The notes below the pieces were generated by a model. That model searched no databases, had not been told where the DNA came from, and saw nothing but the letters and a program-made list of their open reading frames with translations. A program made the translations under genes and the position numbers. Shown here piece after piece: positions 9,135 to 17,462 of a stretch of 64,000 nt of DNA; positions within the stretch are counted from its first letter, which is position 1, and every line of letters starts with the position of its first letter. The DNA comes from Methylomicrobium agile (GTDB taxonomy: Bacteria; Pseudomonadota; Gammaproteobacteria; Methylococcales; Methylomonadaceae), in assembly GCF_000733855.1 (NCBI RefSeq), contig NZ_JPOJ01000001.1, forward strand, positions 2,559,001 through 2,623,000, in the 5' to 3' direction.

Positions 9135-10021
9135 TGCGTCAGCCGGATTTCCGCCTCCCGGTACTTGGCCGCGCAGTATTCCGCCACCTCGGCAGGCAGG
9201 GACGGACCCGGCGCGGTCTTGTCCCAATCGAGCGTTTCCAGGTAATCGCGCACGTATTGCTTGTCGAAGCTCGGCGGGCTGATGCCGACCCGGTATTGGT
9301 CGACCGGCCAGAAGCGGGAGGAATCCGGGGTTAGAATCTCGTCGATCAAAAACAGCGCGCCCTGTTCGTCGGCGCCGAATTCGAACTTGGTGTCGGCGAT
9401 GATGATCCCGCGTTCCTGCGCATAGGCGGCGGCTTCCTTATAGAGCTTGAGGCTGGTTTCGCGCACCTGATGGGCCAGATCTTCGCCGATCAGTTCGACC
9501 GTTCTGGCGAAGGTCACGTTTTCGTCGTGCGCGCCGGCCTCGGCCTTGGTCGAAGGCGTATAGATCGGCTCCGGCAACCGCTCGGCCTGCCGCAGCCCTT
9601 CGGGCAGAAGGATGCCGCAGACGGCGCCGGTTTTCAGATAGTCCTTCCAGCCCGAGCCGATCAGATAACCGCGCACGATCGCTTCGACCGGCAGCGGCTT
9701 GAGCTTCCTCGCCACAATCGAGCGGCCCTCGACTTGGGCGCGTTCGTCCGAATCGGGAATGACCCGTTCGAGCGGGATATCGACCAGATGATTCGGAATC
9801 ACGTGCCGCATTTTCGCAAACCAGAAATTCGAGATATGCGTCAGCACGCGCCCTTTGCCCGGAATCGGATCGGGCAGGATCACATCGAAGGCGGACAGCC
9901 GGTCGGTCGCCACGATCAGCATGTGCCGGTCGTCGATGTCGTAAATATCGCGCACCTTGCCGCGGGCGCGAAGGGGGAGAGAGGTTAAGGCCGATTGGTA
10001 AAGTGCTGCCGGAGCGTTCAT
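9131..10021 (-). CDS. purC: SAICAR synthase
   Basis: Phosphoribosylaminoimidazole-succinocarboxamide synthase joins aspartate to CAIR in de novo purine synthesis. [30 protein letters not shown] and DTKFEFG are all family signatures. The 296-residue length matches the longer bacterial/fungal-like form rather than the 237-residue enterobacterial form. It is the first gene of a minus-strand trio with exonuclease III and a uracil glycosylase; the coupling of purine synthesis to repair genes looks like chance operon assembly. Confidence 0.95.
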   Translation of the reverse strand: MNAPAALYQSALTSLPLRARGKVRDIYDIDDRHMLIVATDRLSAFDVILPDPIPGKGRVLTHISNFWFAKMRHVIPNHLVDIPLERVIPDSDERAQVEGRSIVARKLKPLPVEAIVRGYLIGSGWKDYLKTGAVCGILLPEGLRQAERLPEPIYTPSTKAEAGAHDENVTFARTVELIGEDLAHQVRETSLKLYKEAAAYAQERGIIIADTKFEFGADEQGALFLIDEILTPDSSRFWPVDQYRVGISPPSFDKQYVRDYLETLDWDKTAPGPSLPAEVAEYCAAKYREAEIRLTQ

Positions 10022-10573
10022 GGCGCCTCGCTAAAGAAATTCAAAGCGCCGCATTTTACCATTAATTCAGCGCGAGAAGCGCGCCGGAAAGGCCGGTGAA
10101 CAAACAAACGGCCCGGCATTGATAGGTCGTCCGTATGCTTCCCACGCTGGAGCCGGGTAGGTCGGGCACGCTTTTTGTGCCCGACATTGCGGGGATTTCT
10201 CATGCTCATGCTGAAGTTTGGTAAGCAAGATTGCCCCCGAATGTCGGGCAACGATGAAGCTGTTGCCCGGCTTAACGGCATTGACTCTGCGGCTACTTAA
10301 GAAGTATGCCGGAATGACGAATTTATGTGTAGGTCTGCATAAGTATAAGAATATGGCCTCGATGACGAATACAACAGTATTCATATCCAACAGCAATGAG
10401 AACATTTCTCATTCATTGTCAATAAAAATGTCATGGTCGCTTAAGACAAATTTAGCGAAACGATTAATATATTTAAGATTAATTTAATGTATTAAGTTAT
10501 TATTGCGTTATTATTTAGCCCAAATTAACCGTGCCATATCCGTTACCGGTTCAATGCCGTGGCTATCGTGTAT
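10022..10573. other. Gene-free AT-rich stretch upstream of the IS element
   Basis: No convincing gene. The first part contains a family C palindrome (10152-10273). From about 10300 the base composition turns markedly AT-rich with a small hairpin (GAATAC-aaca-GTATTC near 10367). The purC promoter should lie near 10030-10080. The AT-rich tract continues after the IS element, so the IS split a single low-GC region. Confidence 0.6.
10152..10273 (-). repeat. Palindromic repeat family C, single inverted copy
   Basis: It begins GCCGGGTAGGTCGGGCACG and ends with GTTGCCCGGC, and contains a hairpin formed by GTCGGGCACG-ctttt-TGTGCCCGAC. It matches, in reverse orientation, the unit of the tandem array at 13472-14073. 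It is a solitary relative of that array. Confidence 0.75.
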
Positions 10574-10577
10574 TTAG

Positions 10578-11755
10578 GGAAACTCTGAATAAGTCCTACG
10601 CCTGGGATAAAATATCCGCAGCTTGCCATTTTCGATAGGTGCCCGCCATGAAGCAACTCGGACTCAGTGCCCCACTGTTTGTGAAGAAACCGAAACAGAC
10701 TCGGCGGCAGCAATTTCTCCAAGAGATGGAGCAGGTAGTGCCTTGGAGTTTGTGGACGAGCCGGATAGCGCCGCACTACCCGACAGCGGGCCGAGGCCGC
10801 CGCCCCTTTCCCTTGGCGACGATGTTGCGCATTCACCTGATGCAGCAGTGGTTCGGCTATTCCGATCCGGCGATGGAGGAAGTATTGCACGACATGCCGC
10901 TGCTGCGCGAGTTTGCCGGGCTCGATGCGGGCGAGGACGCCCTGCCGGATGAAACCACGATCCTCAAGTTCCGGCATCTGCTGGAACGCCATCAGTTGGC
11001 ACAAACCCTATTTGATGAAACGGCGGCGCTGTTGGCCGAAAAAGGCCTGTTGCTACGGCAAGGCACGATCGTCGATGCGACATTAATCGCTGCCCCGCCG
11101 TCCACCAAGAACCGGGCGCGCAAACGGGATGCCGAGATGAGTTCGACCAAGAAAGGGAACAATTACCACTTTGGGATGAAGGCGCACATTGGGGTCGATG
11201 CCGAGTCGGGGTTAGTGCATACTGTGGAGATGACCACCGCCAAGGTGGCGGATGGGGTCATGACGGAGGCGTTGCTGCACGGCGAGGAACGGGTCGTGCT
11301 GGGCGATCGGGCCTATACCCGCAAGGACCGGAATCTGGCGGCGGATCGCCTGGAAGGTGAGCCGGTTTGGGCCTTTCCGTTCAAGCGGGGGAAGGGTGAG
11401 GAGTTGCCGGTAGAGCAAGCCCTTCACAACCACATGCTGGCGCCGTTACGCGCCATGGTCGAACATCCGTTCCGGATCGTCAAGCGCCAGTTCGGCTATA
11501 CCAAAGTGCGTTACCGGGGGCTGTTCAAGAATGCCCAACAACTCTACTTGCTGTTTGCCCTGGGCAATCTTTATCACGTTCGGCAGGCGCTGCAGCCGAC
11601 CTAGGGAGACCTTTGTCCTTCGCCCTGGAAAACCGAGAACACTGAGTGAAATCACCCCGATAGCGGGCGCTGCCGGGAAGGATTTGCCCATTTTCGGCGA
11701 GGTGCCACGGATGTCGCACGGTGTCGCTTATAAAAACCACTTATTCAGAGCTTCC
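10578..11755 (+). mobile_element. Complete IS5-family insertion sequence
   Basis: The 1178-bp element is bounded by terminal inverted repeats, left GGAAACTCTGAATAAGT and right (complement) GGAAGCTCTGAATAAGT, matching at 16 of 17 bases. It is flanked by a direct TTAG on both sides (10574-10577 and 11756-11759), the YTAR-type four-base target duplication expected for the IS5 group. One intact transposase gene fills it. Ends, duplication and reading frame all being intact suggests recent insertion. Confidence 0.93.
10648..11604 (+). CDS. IS5-family DDE transposase
   Basis: This 318-residue transposase has an N-terminal DUF772-like domain (RGRRPFPLATMLRIHLMQQW) and a DDE catalytic domain. Catalytic Asp is in GTIVDATLI, second Asp in VVLGDRAYTRKD, and Glu in VEHPFRIVKRQFG. 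It moves the surrounding element by cut and paste. The ATG at 10648 has an AGG about nine bases upstream; a GTG nine bases earlier is possible. The gene is full length with no frameshift. Confidence 0.95.
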   Translation: MKQLGLSAPLFVKKPKQTRRQQFLQEMEQVVPWSLWTSRIAPHYPTAGRGRRPFPLATMLRIHLMQQWFGYSDPAMEEVLHDMPLLREFAGLDAGEDALPDETTILKFRHLLERHQLAQTLFDETAALLAEKGLLLRQGTIVDATLIAAPPSTKNRARKRDAEMSSTKKGNNYHFGMKAHIGVDAESGLVHTVEMTTAKVADGVMTEALLHGEERVVLGDRAYTRKDRNLAADRLEGEPVWAFPFKRGKGEELPVEQALHNHMLAPLRAMVEHPFRIVKRQFGYTKVRYRGLFKNAQQLYLLFALGNLYHVRQALQPT

Positions 11756-11759
11756 TTAG

Positions 11760-12068
11760 TAATGAATATCAAACTTTTTCCATGATGCCATTTCAGTTAG
11801 ACAACAATGCAATTTGTATGATTTATATTTTAAAATCATTAGGATATACAATATATTTCACAATCCGGGAGCACCGGAATCTAAATAGATTTTTCATCAA
11901 AAAGGATTAATTTCAAAGCCCCCAGAAAACACTCTCGTTAAATTTATTTTCTCAAGAAAACAAAGAATTCCATTTTTTGTTTAACTGAAAACGATGTATT
12001 GAAAATGTCGCTCGATACCGATAACGGCTAGAGTTTACCGTAATATCTTGTATAACTGGAGAATTGCC
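11760..12068. other. AT-rich leader upstream of the collagen-like gene
   Basis: The 309-bp region is AT-rich with several A and T runs and no gene. It must hold the promoter of the following gene; TTGAAA at 11999-12004 is a possible -35, but the -10 is not clear. GGAGAA at 12058-12063 is a good ribosome-binding site for the ATG at 12069, the start that reads into the poly-C tract. Confidence 0.5.
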
Positions 12069-12076
12069 ATGACACT

Positions 12077-12086
12077 CCCCCCCCCC
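12077..12086 (+). promoter_or_regulatory. Run of ten C after the start codon: candidate phase switch
   Basis: The ATG at 12069, with its ribosome-binding site six bases upstream, reads Met-Thr-Leu-Pro-Pro-Pro and then meets a stop at 12096 because of the ten-base C run. With eleven (or eight) C the frame joins the downstream secreted-protein gene and completes a textbook signal peptide. Slipped-strand changes in such runs switch surface genes in other bacteria; here this is inferred. Confidence 0.6.
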
Positions 12087-12127
12087 GATATACTTTAAAA
12101 AATAACGCCTCTAAACCGTTAGCGCTG

Positions 12128-13450
12128 ATGGTTTCGCTCGCCGCGATGGCGGCTTCGCCAACCGCGCTCGGCGAGCCGACGCTAGTGGGCGACACCTACA
12201 TCAAAACCGGTGTCTCCAAAAATTTCGGCAAAAAGAATCAACTCCTGATCGTGGCCGGCAGCACCAAAGGCGTGCTCGAATTCGATCTGGAAAAATCCAC
12301 GCCGGCCACCGCTTCCGTTTCCAGGGCCACGCTGAGAGTCTTCGTTACCAAGGTCAAAGGAAAGTCGGCCGGCAAGTTGCAAATCCAGGCGATCAATCTC
12401 GATCAGAACGCGCTCAACGATATTTCGGAAACAAATCTGAACGCCGGCTCCAATCTCGCTCTCGGCGATATCGTCACCGAAATTCCGGGGGTCAATACCG
12501 CCAAGGTCAACCAATGGCTGGAATTTGACGTGACCGACGCGCTCAAACTCGCCATAGAAAAAGATACGCCCGACAAATTAATCGCCTTCGCGCTGATCAG
12601 TACCGATACGCTTAGCCTCAGCCTCGAAAGCAAGGAAAGCAAAGCGTCCGGACATGCGGCCACCTTGAATATCGTTTATTCCACGGTAGGAACGGCGGGA
12701 GCGCCGGGAACCATCGGTCCGCAAGGCGCCGCTGGTCCGCAAGGCGCAGTGGGCCCGCAAGGTCCGGCCGGCGGCGGCGCAGGCTCGGTAGGTCCGCAAG
12801 GTCCGCAAGGCGCAGTGGGTCCGCAAGGTCCGGCCGGCGGCGGCGCAGGCTCGGTAGGTCCGCAAGGTCCGCAAGGCGCAGTGGGTCCGCAAGGTCCGGC
12901 CGGCGCGATCGGTCCGCAAGGGCTGCAAGGTTTGGTCGGTCCGCAAGGGCTGCAAGGTTTGGTCGGTCCGCAAGGTTTGCAAGGCGTAATCGGCCCGCAA
13001 GGCGTGCAAGGTCTGATCGGTCCGCAAGGCCCCATCGGTCAGTTGCTTGGCACTGTCGTGAAAACAACTGAAATCTTGAACCCGGTAGCCGGACAACTTA
13101 TAAACGCGACTTGCGATCCGGGGCAAATTCTGGTTGGCGGTGGCCTATTGACTCCCGTGCTGGCAAACGTGTTGCCGCTGATCAACGCCCCCCTACTAAA
13201 CGGCAGCGGGCAGGCGACCGGCTGGTCGGGAGCGTTCGGCTTGTTGAATACTAATGTTACCGGTAACTTGGTTAGTGGAGTTGTAGATATTCTCGGCGCA
13301 ATACTTGGCGGCCTTACCGGGTCGCTCGAAAATACAGCAATCACCGGACAAGTCGCCGGCATTGTGAATAGCCTGTTGCCACTACCAACGGCCGCCCCCA
13401 CCCAGCCATATACTGTCTACGCGCTCTGCGGCCAACCGGCGGACTCTTAA
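12128..13450 (+). CDS. Secreted DNRLRE and collagen-like repeat protein
   Basis: As read, 440 residues from an internal ATG; the natural start is probably 12069, out of frame at present because of a ten-base C run (460 residues if eleven C). The signal peptide core is [19 protein letters not shown]. Residues about 19-185 form a DNRLRE-like beta-sandwich ([23 protein letters not shown]). Residues about 190-305 are Gly-X-Y collagen repeats rich in GPQG. A C-terminal domain with two Cys follows. Collagen-like bacterial proteins usually form trimeric stalks for adhesion or structure at the surface. There is no cell-wall anchor motif. The gene sits in an accessory island next to an IS element. Confidence 0.8.
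   Translation: MVSLAAMAASPTALGEPTLVGDTYIKTGVSKNFGKKNQLLIVAGSTKGVLEFDLEKSTPATASVSRATLRVFVTKVKGKSAGKLQIQAINLDQNALNDISETNLNAGSNLALGDIVTEIPGVNTAKVNQWLEFDVTDALKLAIEKDTPDKLIAFALISTDTLSLSLESKESKASGHAATLNIVYSTVGTAGAPGTIGPQGAAGPQGAVGPQGPAGGGAGSVGPQGPQGAVGPQGPAGGGAGSVGPQGPQGAVGPQGPAGAIGPQGLQGLVGPQGLQGLVGPQGLQGVIGPQGVQGLIGPQGPIGQLLGTVVKTTEILNPVAGQLINATCDPGQILVGGGLLTPVLANVLPLINAPLLNGSGQATGWSGAFGLLNTNVTGNLVSGVVDILGAILGGLTGSLENTAITGQVAGIVNSLLPLPTAAPTQPYTVYALCGQPADS
12743..12905 (+). repeat. 66-bp tandem repeat inside the collagen region
   Basis: Units start GGCGCAGTGGG at 12743, 12809 and 12875: two full 66-bp units and a partial third. Each encodes 22 residues including an interrupting GGGAGS. A shorter 27-bp unit (GPQGLQGLV) repeats just downstream. 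In-frame gain or loss of units would change stalk length. Confidence 0.85.
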
Positions 13451-13471
13451 TCGGTAGAACGGCTTTATCGA

Positions 13472-14073
13472 GCCGGGTAGGTCGGGCAACCGCTTCATCG
13501 TTGCCCGGCATTCGGGGGCAATCTTGCTTCCCACGCTCCAACGTAGGAACGAGAAGTCCCCGCAATGTCGGGCACAAAAAGCGTGCCCGACCTACTCGGT
13601 TTTCCTTCCCCTCTTTAAAAAAGCCGGGTAGGTCGGGCAACCGCTTCATCGTTGCCCGGCATTCGGGGGCAATCTTGCTTCCCATGTTCCAACGTAGGAA
13701 CGAGAAATCCCCGCAATGTCGGGCACAAAAAGCGTGCCCGACTTACTCGGTTTTCCTTCCCCTCTTTAAAAAAGCCGGGTAGGTCGGGCAACCGCTTCAT
13801 CGTTGCCCGACATTCGGGGGCAATCTTGCTTCCCATGTTCCAACGTAGGAACGAGAAATCCCCGCAATGTTGGGCACAAAAAGCGTGCCCGACCTACTCG
13901 GTTTTCCTTCCCCTCTTTAAAAAAGCCAGGTAGGTCGGGCAACAGCTTCATCGTTGCCCGACATTCGGGGGCAATCTTGCTTCTCACGCTCCAACGTAGG
14001 AACGAGAAATCCCCGTAATGTCGGGCACAAAAAGCGTGCCCGACCTACTCGGTTTTCCTCTCCTCCTTTAAAT
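13472..14073 (+). repeat. Four-copy 151-bp tandem array (family C)
   Basis: Units begin GCCGGGTAGGTCGGGCAAC at 13472, 13623, 13774 and, with one change, 13925, an exact 151-bp period. Each has two inverted segments, including GTCGGGCACAAAAAGCGTGC which folds on itself. This fills the gap between the collagen-like and glycosyltransferase genes, which converge. Reading frames in the array are artefacts of the 151-base repetition. The last 30 bases run into a family G fragment. Confidence 0.92.
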
Positions 14074-14093
14074 TAAAGAGGGGCAGGGGGATT

Positions 14094-15215
14094 TTACTCC
14101 AGCACTTCCTCCGCGTGCTCCCGCCGCAGACGCTTTTCATTCGCCTCGATAAAAGCCGCGGAATAATGCGCCCGGGCCAGTTCCAGATGGTCCTGAATCG
14201 ATTTATTGCGGACAAAAGTCGTATTTCCGCTTCTGTCCAGTAAACGGTACAGATACAGCAGTTTATCGAGGTGCCGAATCTTGGAGTACAAATAGAAGCG
14301 GGCAAACAAGTCCCAATCGTCCGCTACCGGCAAATTGTGCGAGTAGCCGCCCAATCGCCGCAACTCACTGGCCCGATAGGCCCGCACGTGATTGGGGCCG
14401 ACCGTCAGATACCACGCGAACTGATCCGTAAAGGCGGGGCCGAAAGCGTCATAGACATTCGGCGCCCGGCATTCGAGGTAGGTTCTGTTGTGATAGACCG
14501 TCTCGCGGTAGCGGTCCTTCCAAAAGGCGTCTTCGTAGCGGTGCGGACTGCCGTCCGCATAAAATTCGGCGAAATTGGAATACACCATGCCGACTTCGGG
14601 GTCGGCCTCGAACGCGTTTTTTATCTCTTCCAATGCGAAATCGGTCAGCCTGTCGTCATGGTCCAGTTCGACCAGATACGGACCGTAGGCAAGCCGGGTG
14701 GCAATGTCTTTGACTGTGCCGATGCTGCCGCTATGCTTGATGCGGACCGGCCTGACCCGAATGTCTTCCCGCGCGATCGCCTGCAGCCGCTCCCAGGTCT
14801 CGTCGGTGCTTTCGTCATCGACGACGACCCATTCCCAATTGTTGTAAGTTTGCTCGCGAAGCGACTGGTAAGTATCCCTCAAAAAATCGCCGGTATTGTA
14901 AACGCTCGTATACACGCTGACCAAAGGGTGCCTGTCTTGCAGAACATGCCCCCAAAGGTTGCTGGAATAGCAATTTTCGATCGCCGCAATCAGGTCTTCC
15001 TTCGAAACGAGAGGATCGACGTGAATCCACTTTTTGCGAATTTCGAAAGGCGCGACATTGAGCGACGCCGGAATAAACTCGCTGGTCACGATCACCTGGG
15101 GCTGAAAGATCGCGATGATCGAAAAGAGATTATTTAACTGCTTGCATGCCTTGACGTCGTAAGGAACATCCCATGTTTTACCGATAAACAATACTTTTAC
15201 GTTTGCGGTTGGCAT
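14094..15215 (-). CDS. Family 2 glycosyltransferase
   Basis: The 373-residue protein has an N-terminal domain of about 95 residues that begins VKVLFIGKTWD and resembles a nucleotide-binding or response-type fold, then a GT-A domain starting PLVSVYTSVYNTGDFLRDT. The DDES segment near residue 138 and LDHDD near 190 are the nucleotide-sugar and metal-binding motifs. It has no membrane segments. It probably adds a sugar to a surface polysaccharide or protein. The stop codon lies in a repeat fragment. The neighbouring collagen-like protein is a possible but unproven acceptor. Confidence 0.8.
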   Translation of the reverse strand: MPTANVKVLFIGKTWDVPYDVKACKQLNNLFSIIAIFQPQVIVTSEFIPASLNVAPFEIRKKWIHVDPLVSKEDLIAAIENCYSSNLWGHVLQDRHPLVSVYTSVYNTGDFLRDTYQSLREQTYNNWEWVVVDDESTDETWERLQAIAREDIRVRPVRIKHSGSIGTVKDIATRLAYGPYLVELDHDDRLTDFALEEIKNAFEADPEVGMVYSNFAEFYADGSPHRYEDAFWKDRYRETVYHNRTYLECRAPNVYDAFGPAFTDQFAWYLTVGPNHVRAYRASELRRLGGYSHNLPVADDWDLFARFYLYSKIRHLDKLLYLYRLLDRSGNTTFVRNKSIQDHLELARAHYSAAFIEANEKRLRREHAEEVLE

Positions 15216-15369
15216 AAAATAAAACTGGATTAGGGGTAAAGTTGAAAGACTCCGCGATTATAATGGCGAGCTCATACTCAGGCAATCGCACGCGCCATTT
15301 CCGGAACATTCCACCGGCGGACAAAACGCTTTCCTTATCAAAAAACCATCTCTATAAAAAGGTAATCTC

Positions 15370-15599
15370 GTGCAAATTAAACGGGCAATTTACGGCAAGG
15401 CAGAACGCTCGGTCGAATTTCCTTCGCAACCCAATGTCCGCGTGATCGAGCGCCCCAATACCGGCTTCGACTTTGGCGGCCGCAGCCTTCATTCGTACGA
15501 GACGGTTTTTTCAAACAGAACCGCAATATCTGCAATGCCGAAGTCGAAAGCCTGTCGGAGTATTTCAACCGGCCTTGTCCGGCACCTTTCTTAAAATAA
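15370..15599 (+). pseudogene. Remnant of a glycan-biosynthesis gene
   Basis: One frame gives VRVIERPNTGFDFGGRSLHS, resembling the N-TGFDFG motif of rhamnan-synthesis-F-like and related glycan enzymes. After a run of six T near 15508 the coding sense seems to shift to the next frame (NICNAEVESLSEYFNRP) and ends at 15599. No ATG with a ribosome-binding site covers the whole. I read it as a decayed fragment in the 406-bp gap between the glycosyltransferase and uvrC. The rest of the gap (15216-15369, which holds a short unremarkable frame 15242-15445) has nothing nameable. Confidence 0.35.
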
Positions 15600-15621
15600 C
15601 GGGCCGGCACTCGTTTACTTT

Positions 15622-17364
15622 ATGAATCTCAAACCGACTGAAACGGCTTTCGACGCCAAATTCTTCGTTAAAAACCTGACCACGCGTCCCGGCGTTTATT
15701 GCATGCTCGACGCCGACGGCGAAATCCTCTATATCGGCAAGGCCAAGAATCTCAAAAACCGCGTCTCGACTTATTTCAACAACAAAACGGCCTCCATCAA
15801 GCAGCAGACGATGGTGGCGAAAGTCGCCGCGGTCGAAGTGACCGTCACCCATACCGAAGGCGAGGCCTTGCTGCTCGAATCGCAACTGATCAAACGCTAC
15901 AAGCCGCGTTACAACATTTGCCTGCGCGACGACAAGTCCTATCCTTATATTTATCTCTCCAGCGAACACGCTTTTCCGCAGTTGACTTTTCACCGCGGGG
16001 CCAAAAAGCGGCCGGGCAAATATTTCGGGCCGTATCCGAGCGTCGGCGCGGTCCGGGAGTGCCTGAAACTGCTGCAGAAAATCTTTCCGGTGCGGCAATG
16101 CGAGGATTCGGTCTTTCAAAACCGCGCCCGGCCCTGCCTGCAGCATCAGATCGAACGCTGCACCGCGCCTTGCGTCGGCCTGATCGACAAACCCGGCTAT
16201 GCGCAGGATGTCGAAGGCACGATCCTGTTTCTCGAAGGCAAGGGCGAATTGCTGATCGAGCGATTGATCGCGAAAATGGAACAGGCGGCGTCCGCGCTGG
16301 AATTCGAACGGGCGGCGCAATACCGCGACCAGATCGTCAAATTGCGCGCGATTCTCGAAAGGAATTTCGTGCACGGGGAACGCGGCGATGTCGACATCAT
16401 CGCCTGCGCGGCAAAAGCGAACATGGCCTGCATTCAGGTGTTTTTCATCCGGGGCGGCCAGCATCTGGGCAACAAGCCATTCTTTCCGAAGATGTCGGAC
16501 GAACACGATCCGGCCGCGATCCTGCAGGCGTTCATTGCGCAATATTATCTGGAGCGGCCGCCGCCGCACGAATTGATCGTCAGCCATGCGCTCGAAGAGA
16601 GCGAGCTGATCGCCGAGGTGTTGGCCAATCAGGCCAAGCATCAGGTCGCGATCAGCGCGAACGTCCGCGGCGAACGGCTGAAATGGCTGCAAATGGCCGT
16701 GGAGAATGCGGAAACCTCGCTGCGGAACAAGCTGGCCGACAAACAGGGCCTGTACGCGCGTTTCCTGAGCCTTCAGGACGAACTTAGCCTCGTGGAATTG
16801 CCGAAACGGCTCGAATGTTTCGACATCAGCCACCACCAGGGCGAGCAAACGGTCGCCTCCTGCGTGGTGTTCGACCGGGACGGCCCGGTCAAATCGGCCT
16901 ACCGGCGTTTCAATATCGAGGGCGTCACGCCGGGCGACGATTATGCGGCGATCCATCAGGCCGTCATGCGGCGTTTCAAGCGTCTGAAGCAGGGCGAACA
17001 CGAAGCGCCGGACATTCTCTTCATCGACGGCGGCAAAGGGCAGGTGCGCGAAGCGCAAAAGGCACTGGCGGAATTGGACATAAACAGTGTTATGATAGTC
17101 GGCGTTTCAAAAGGCCCGGACCGGAAGCCCGGCATGGAAAAACTGATCCTTGCCGACCAGAATCAACCGCTTGCGGTCAATCCGGGCGCAGGTGGCCTGC
17201 TGCTGATCCAGCATATTCGCGACGAGGCGCACCGTTTTGCGATCACTGGGCATCGGCAAAGGCTGGGCAAGGTCAAAAAACGCTCGGTATTGGAATCGAT
17301 CGAGGGACTGGGACCCAAACGGCGGCAATCATTACTAAAACAATTCGGGGGCTGCAAGGCGTAA
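15622..17364 (+). CDS. uvrC: Excinuclease ABC subunit C, frameshifted near the 3' end
   Basis: UvrC makes both incisions around UvrB-marked lesions. The GIY-YIG domain is residues about 18-95 (PGVYCMLDADGEILYIGKAK), the UVR motif about 205-240, and the RNase H-like domain starts near 395 (CFDISHHQGEQTVASCVVF, DGGKGQ). The frame ends at 580 residues, but about 32 more residues of the C-terminal helix-hairpin-helix (GLQGVTQAGVDALSSIDG) continue in another frame after a run of five G (17347-17351). Six G would restore a 612-residue protein. It is either a real mutation or a sequence error. Confidence 0.9.
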   Translation: MNLKPTETAFDAKFFVKNLTTRPGVYCMLDADGEILYIGKAKNLKNRVSTYFNNKTASIKQQTMVAKVAAVEVTVTHTEGEALLLESQLIKRYKPRYNICLRDDKSYPYIYLSSEHAFPQLTFHRGAKKRPGKYFGPYPSVGAVRECLKLLQKIFPVRQCEDSVFQNRARPCLQHQIERCTAPCVGLIDKPGYAQDVEGTILFLEGKGELLIERLIAKMEQAASALEFERAAQYRDQIVKLRAILERNFVHGERGDVDIIACAAKANMACIQVFFIRGGQHLGNKPFFPKMSDEHDPAAILQAFIAQYYLERPPPHELIVSHALEESELIAEVLANQAKHQVAISANVRGERLKWLQMAVENAETSLRNKLADKQGLYARFLSLQDELSLVELPKRLECFDISHHQGEQTVASCVVFDRDGPVKSAYRRFNIEGVTPGDDYAAIHQAVMRRFKRLKQGEHEAPDILFIDGGKGQVREAQKALAELDINSVMIVGVSKGPDRKPGMEKLILADQNQPLAVNPGAGGLLLIQHIRDEAHRFAITGHRQRLGKVKKRSVLESIEGLGPKRRQSLLKQFGGCKA

Positions 17365-17462
17365 CCCAGGCGGGTGTGGACGCGCTTTCCAGCATAGACG
17401 GCATCAGCCGTCAATTGGCGCAACGAATATACGACAGCTTTCATCAACCAGATGACCATTGA
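17352..17462 (+). pseudogene. uvrC: Out-of-frame C-terminal end of uvrC
   Basis: This segment reads LQGVTQAGVDALSSIDGISR onward to a TGA at 17460-17462, the second half of the (HhH)2 domain that UvrC uses for DNA binding and 5' incision. Its stop overlaps the pgsA start by eleven bases, the kind of coupling expected for an intact upstream gene. Confidence 0.7.

Noticed and set aside
10218-10487. 89-residue frame before the IS element
   Set aside because: Begins in a repeat and continues through AT-rich sequence with no ribosome-binding site.
12676-13035. Minus-strand Cys/Pro-rich frames opposite the collagen repeats
   Set aside because: Produced by the complement of GPQG codons; no start signals.
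13501-14018. Series of similar 71-93-residue reading frames on both strands
   Set aside because: They arise because the 151-bp repeat unit has one base more than a multiple of three and few stops; no ribosome-binding sites or family similarity.
13472-14073. Possible CRISPR array
   Set aside because: The unit is 151 bp, repeats abut without unique spacers, and no cas genes are nearby.
15242-15445. 67-residue frame between the glycosyltransferase and uvrC
   Set aside because: Weak composition and no ribosome-binding site; the neighbouring frame carries the TGFDFGG relic instead.
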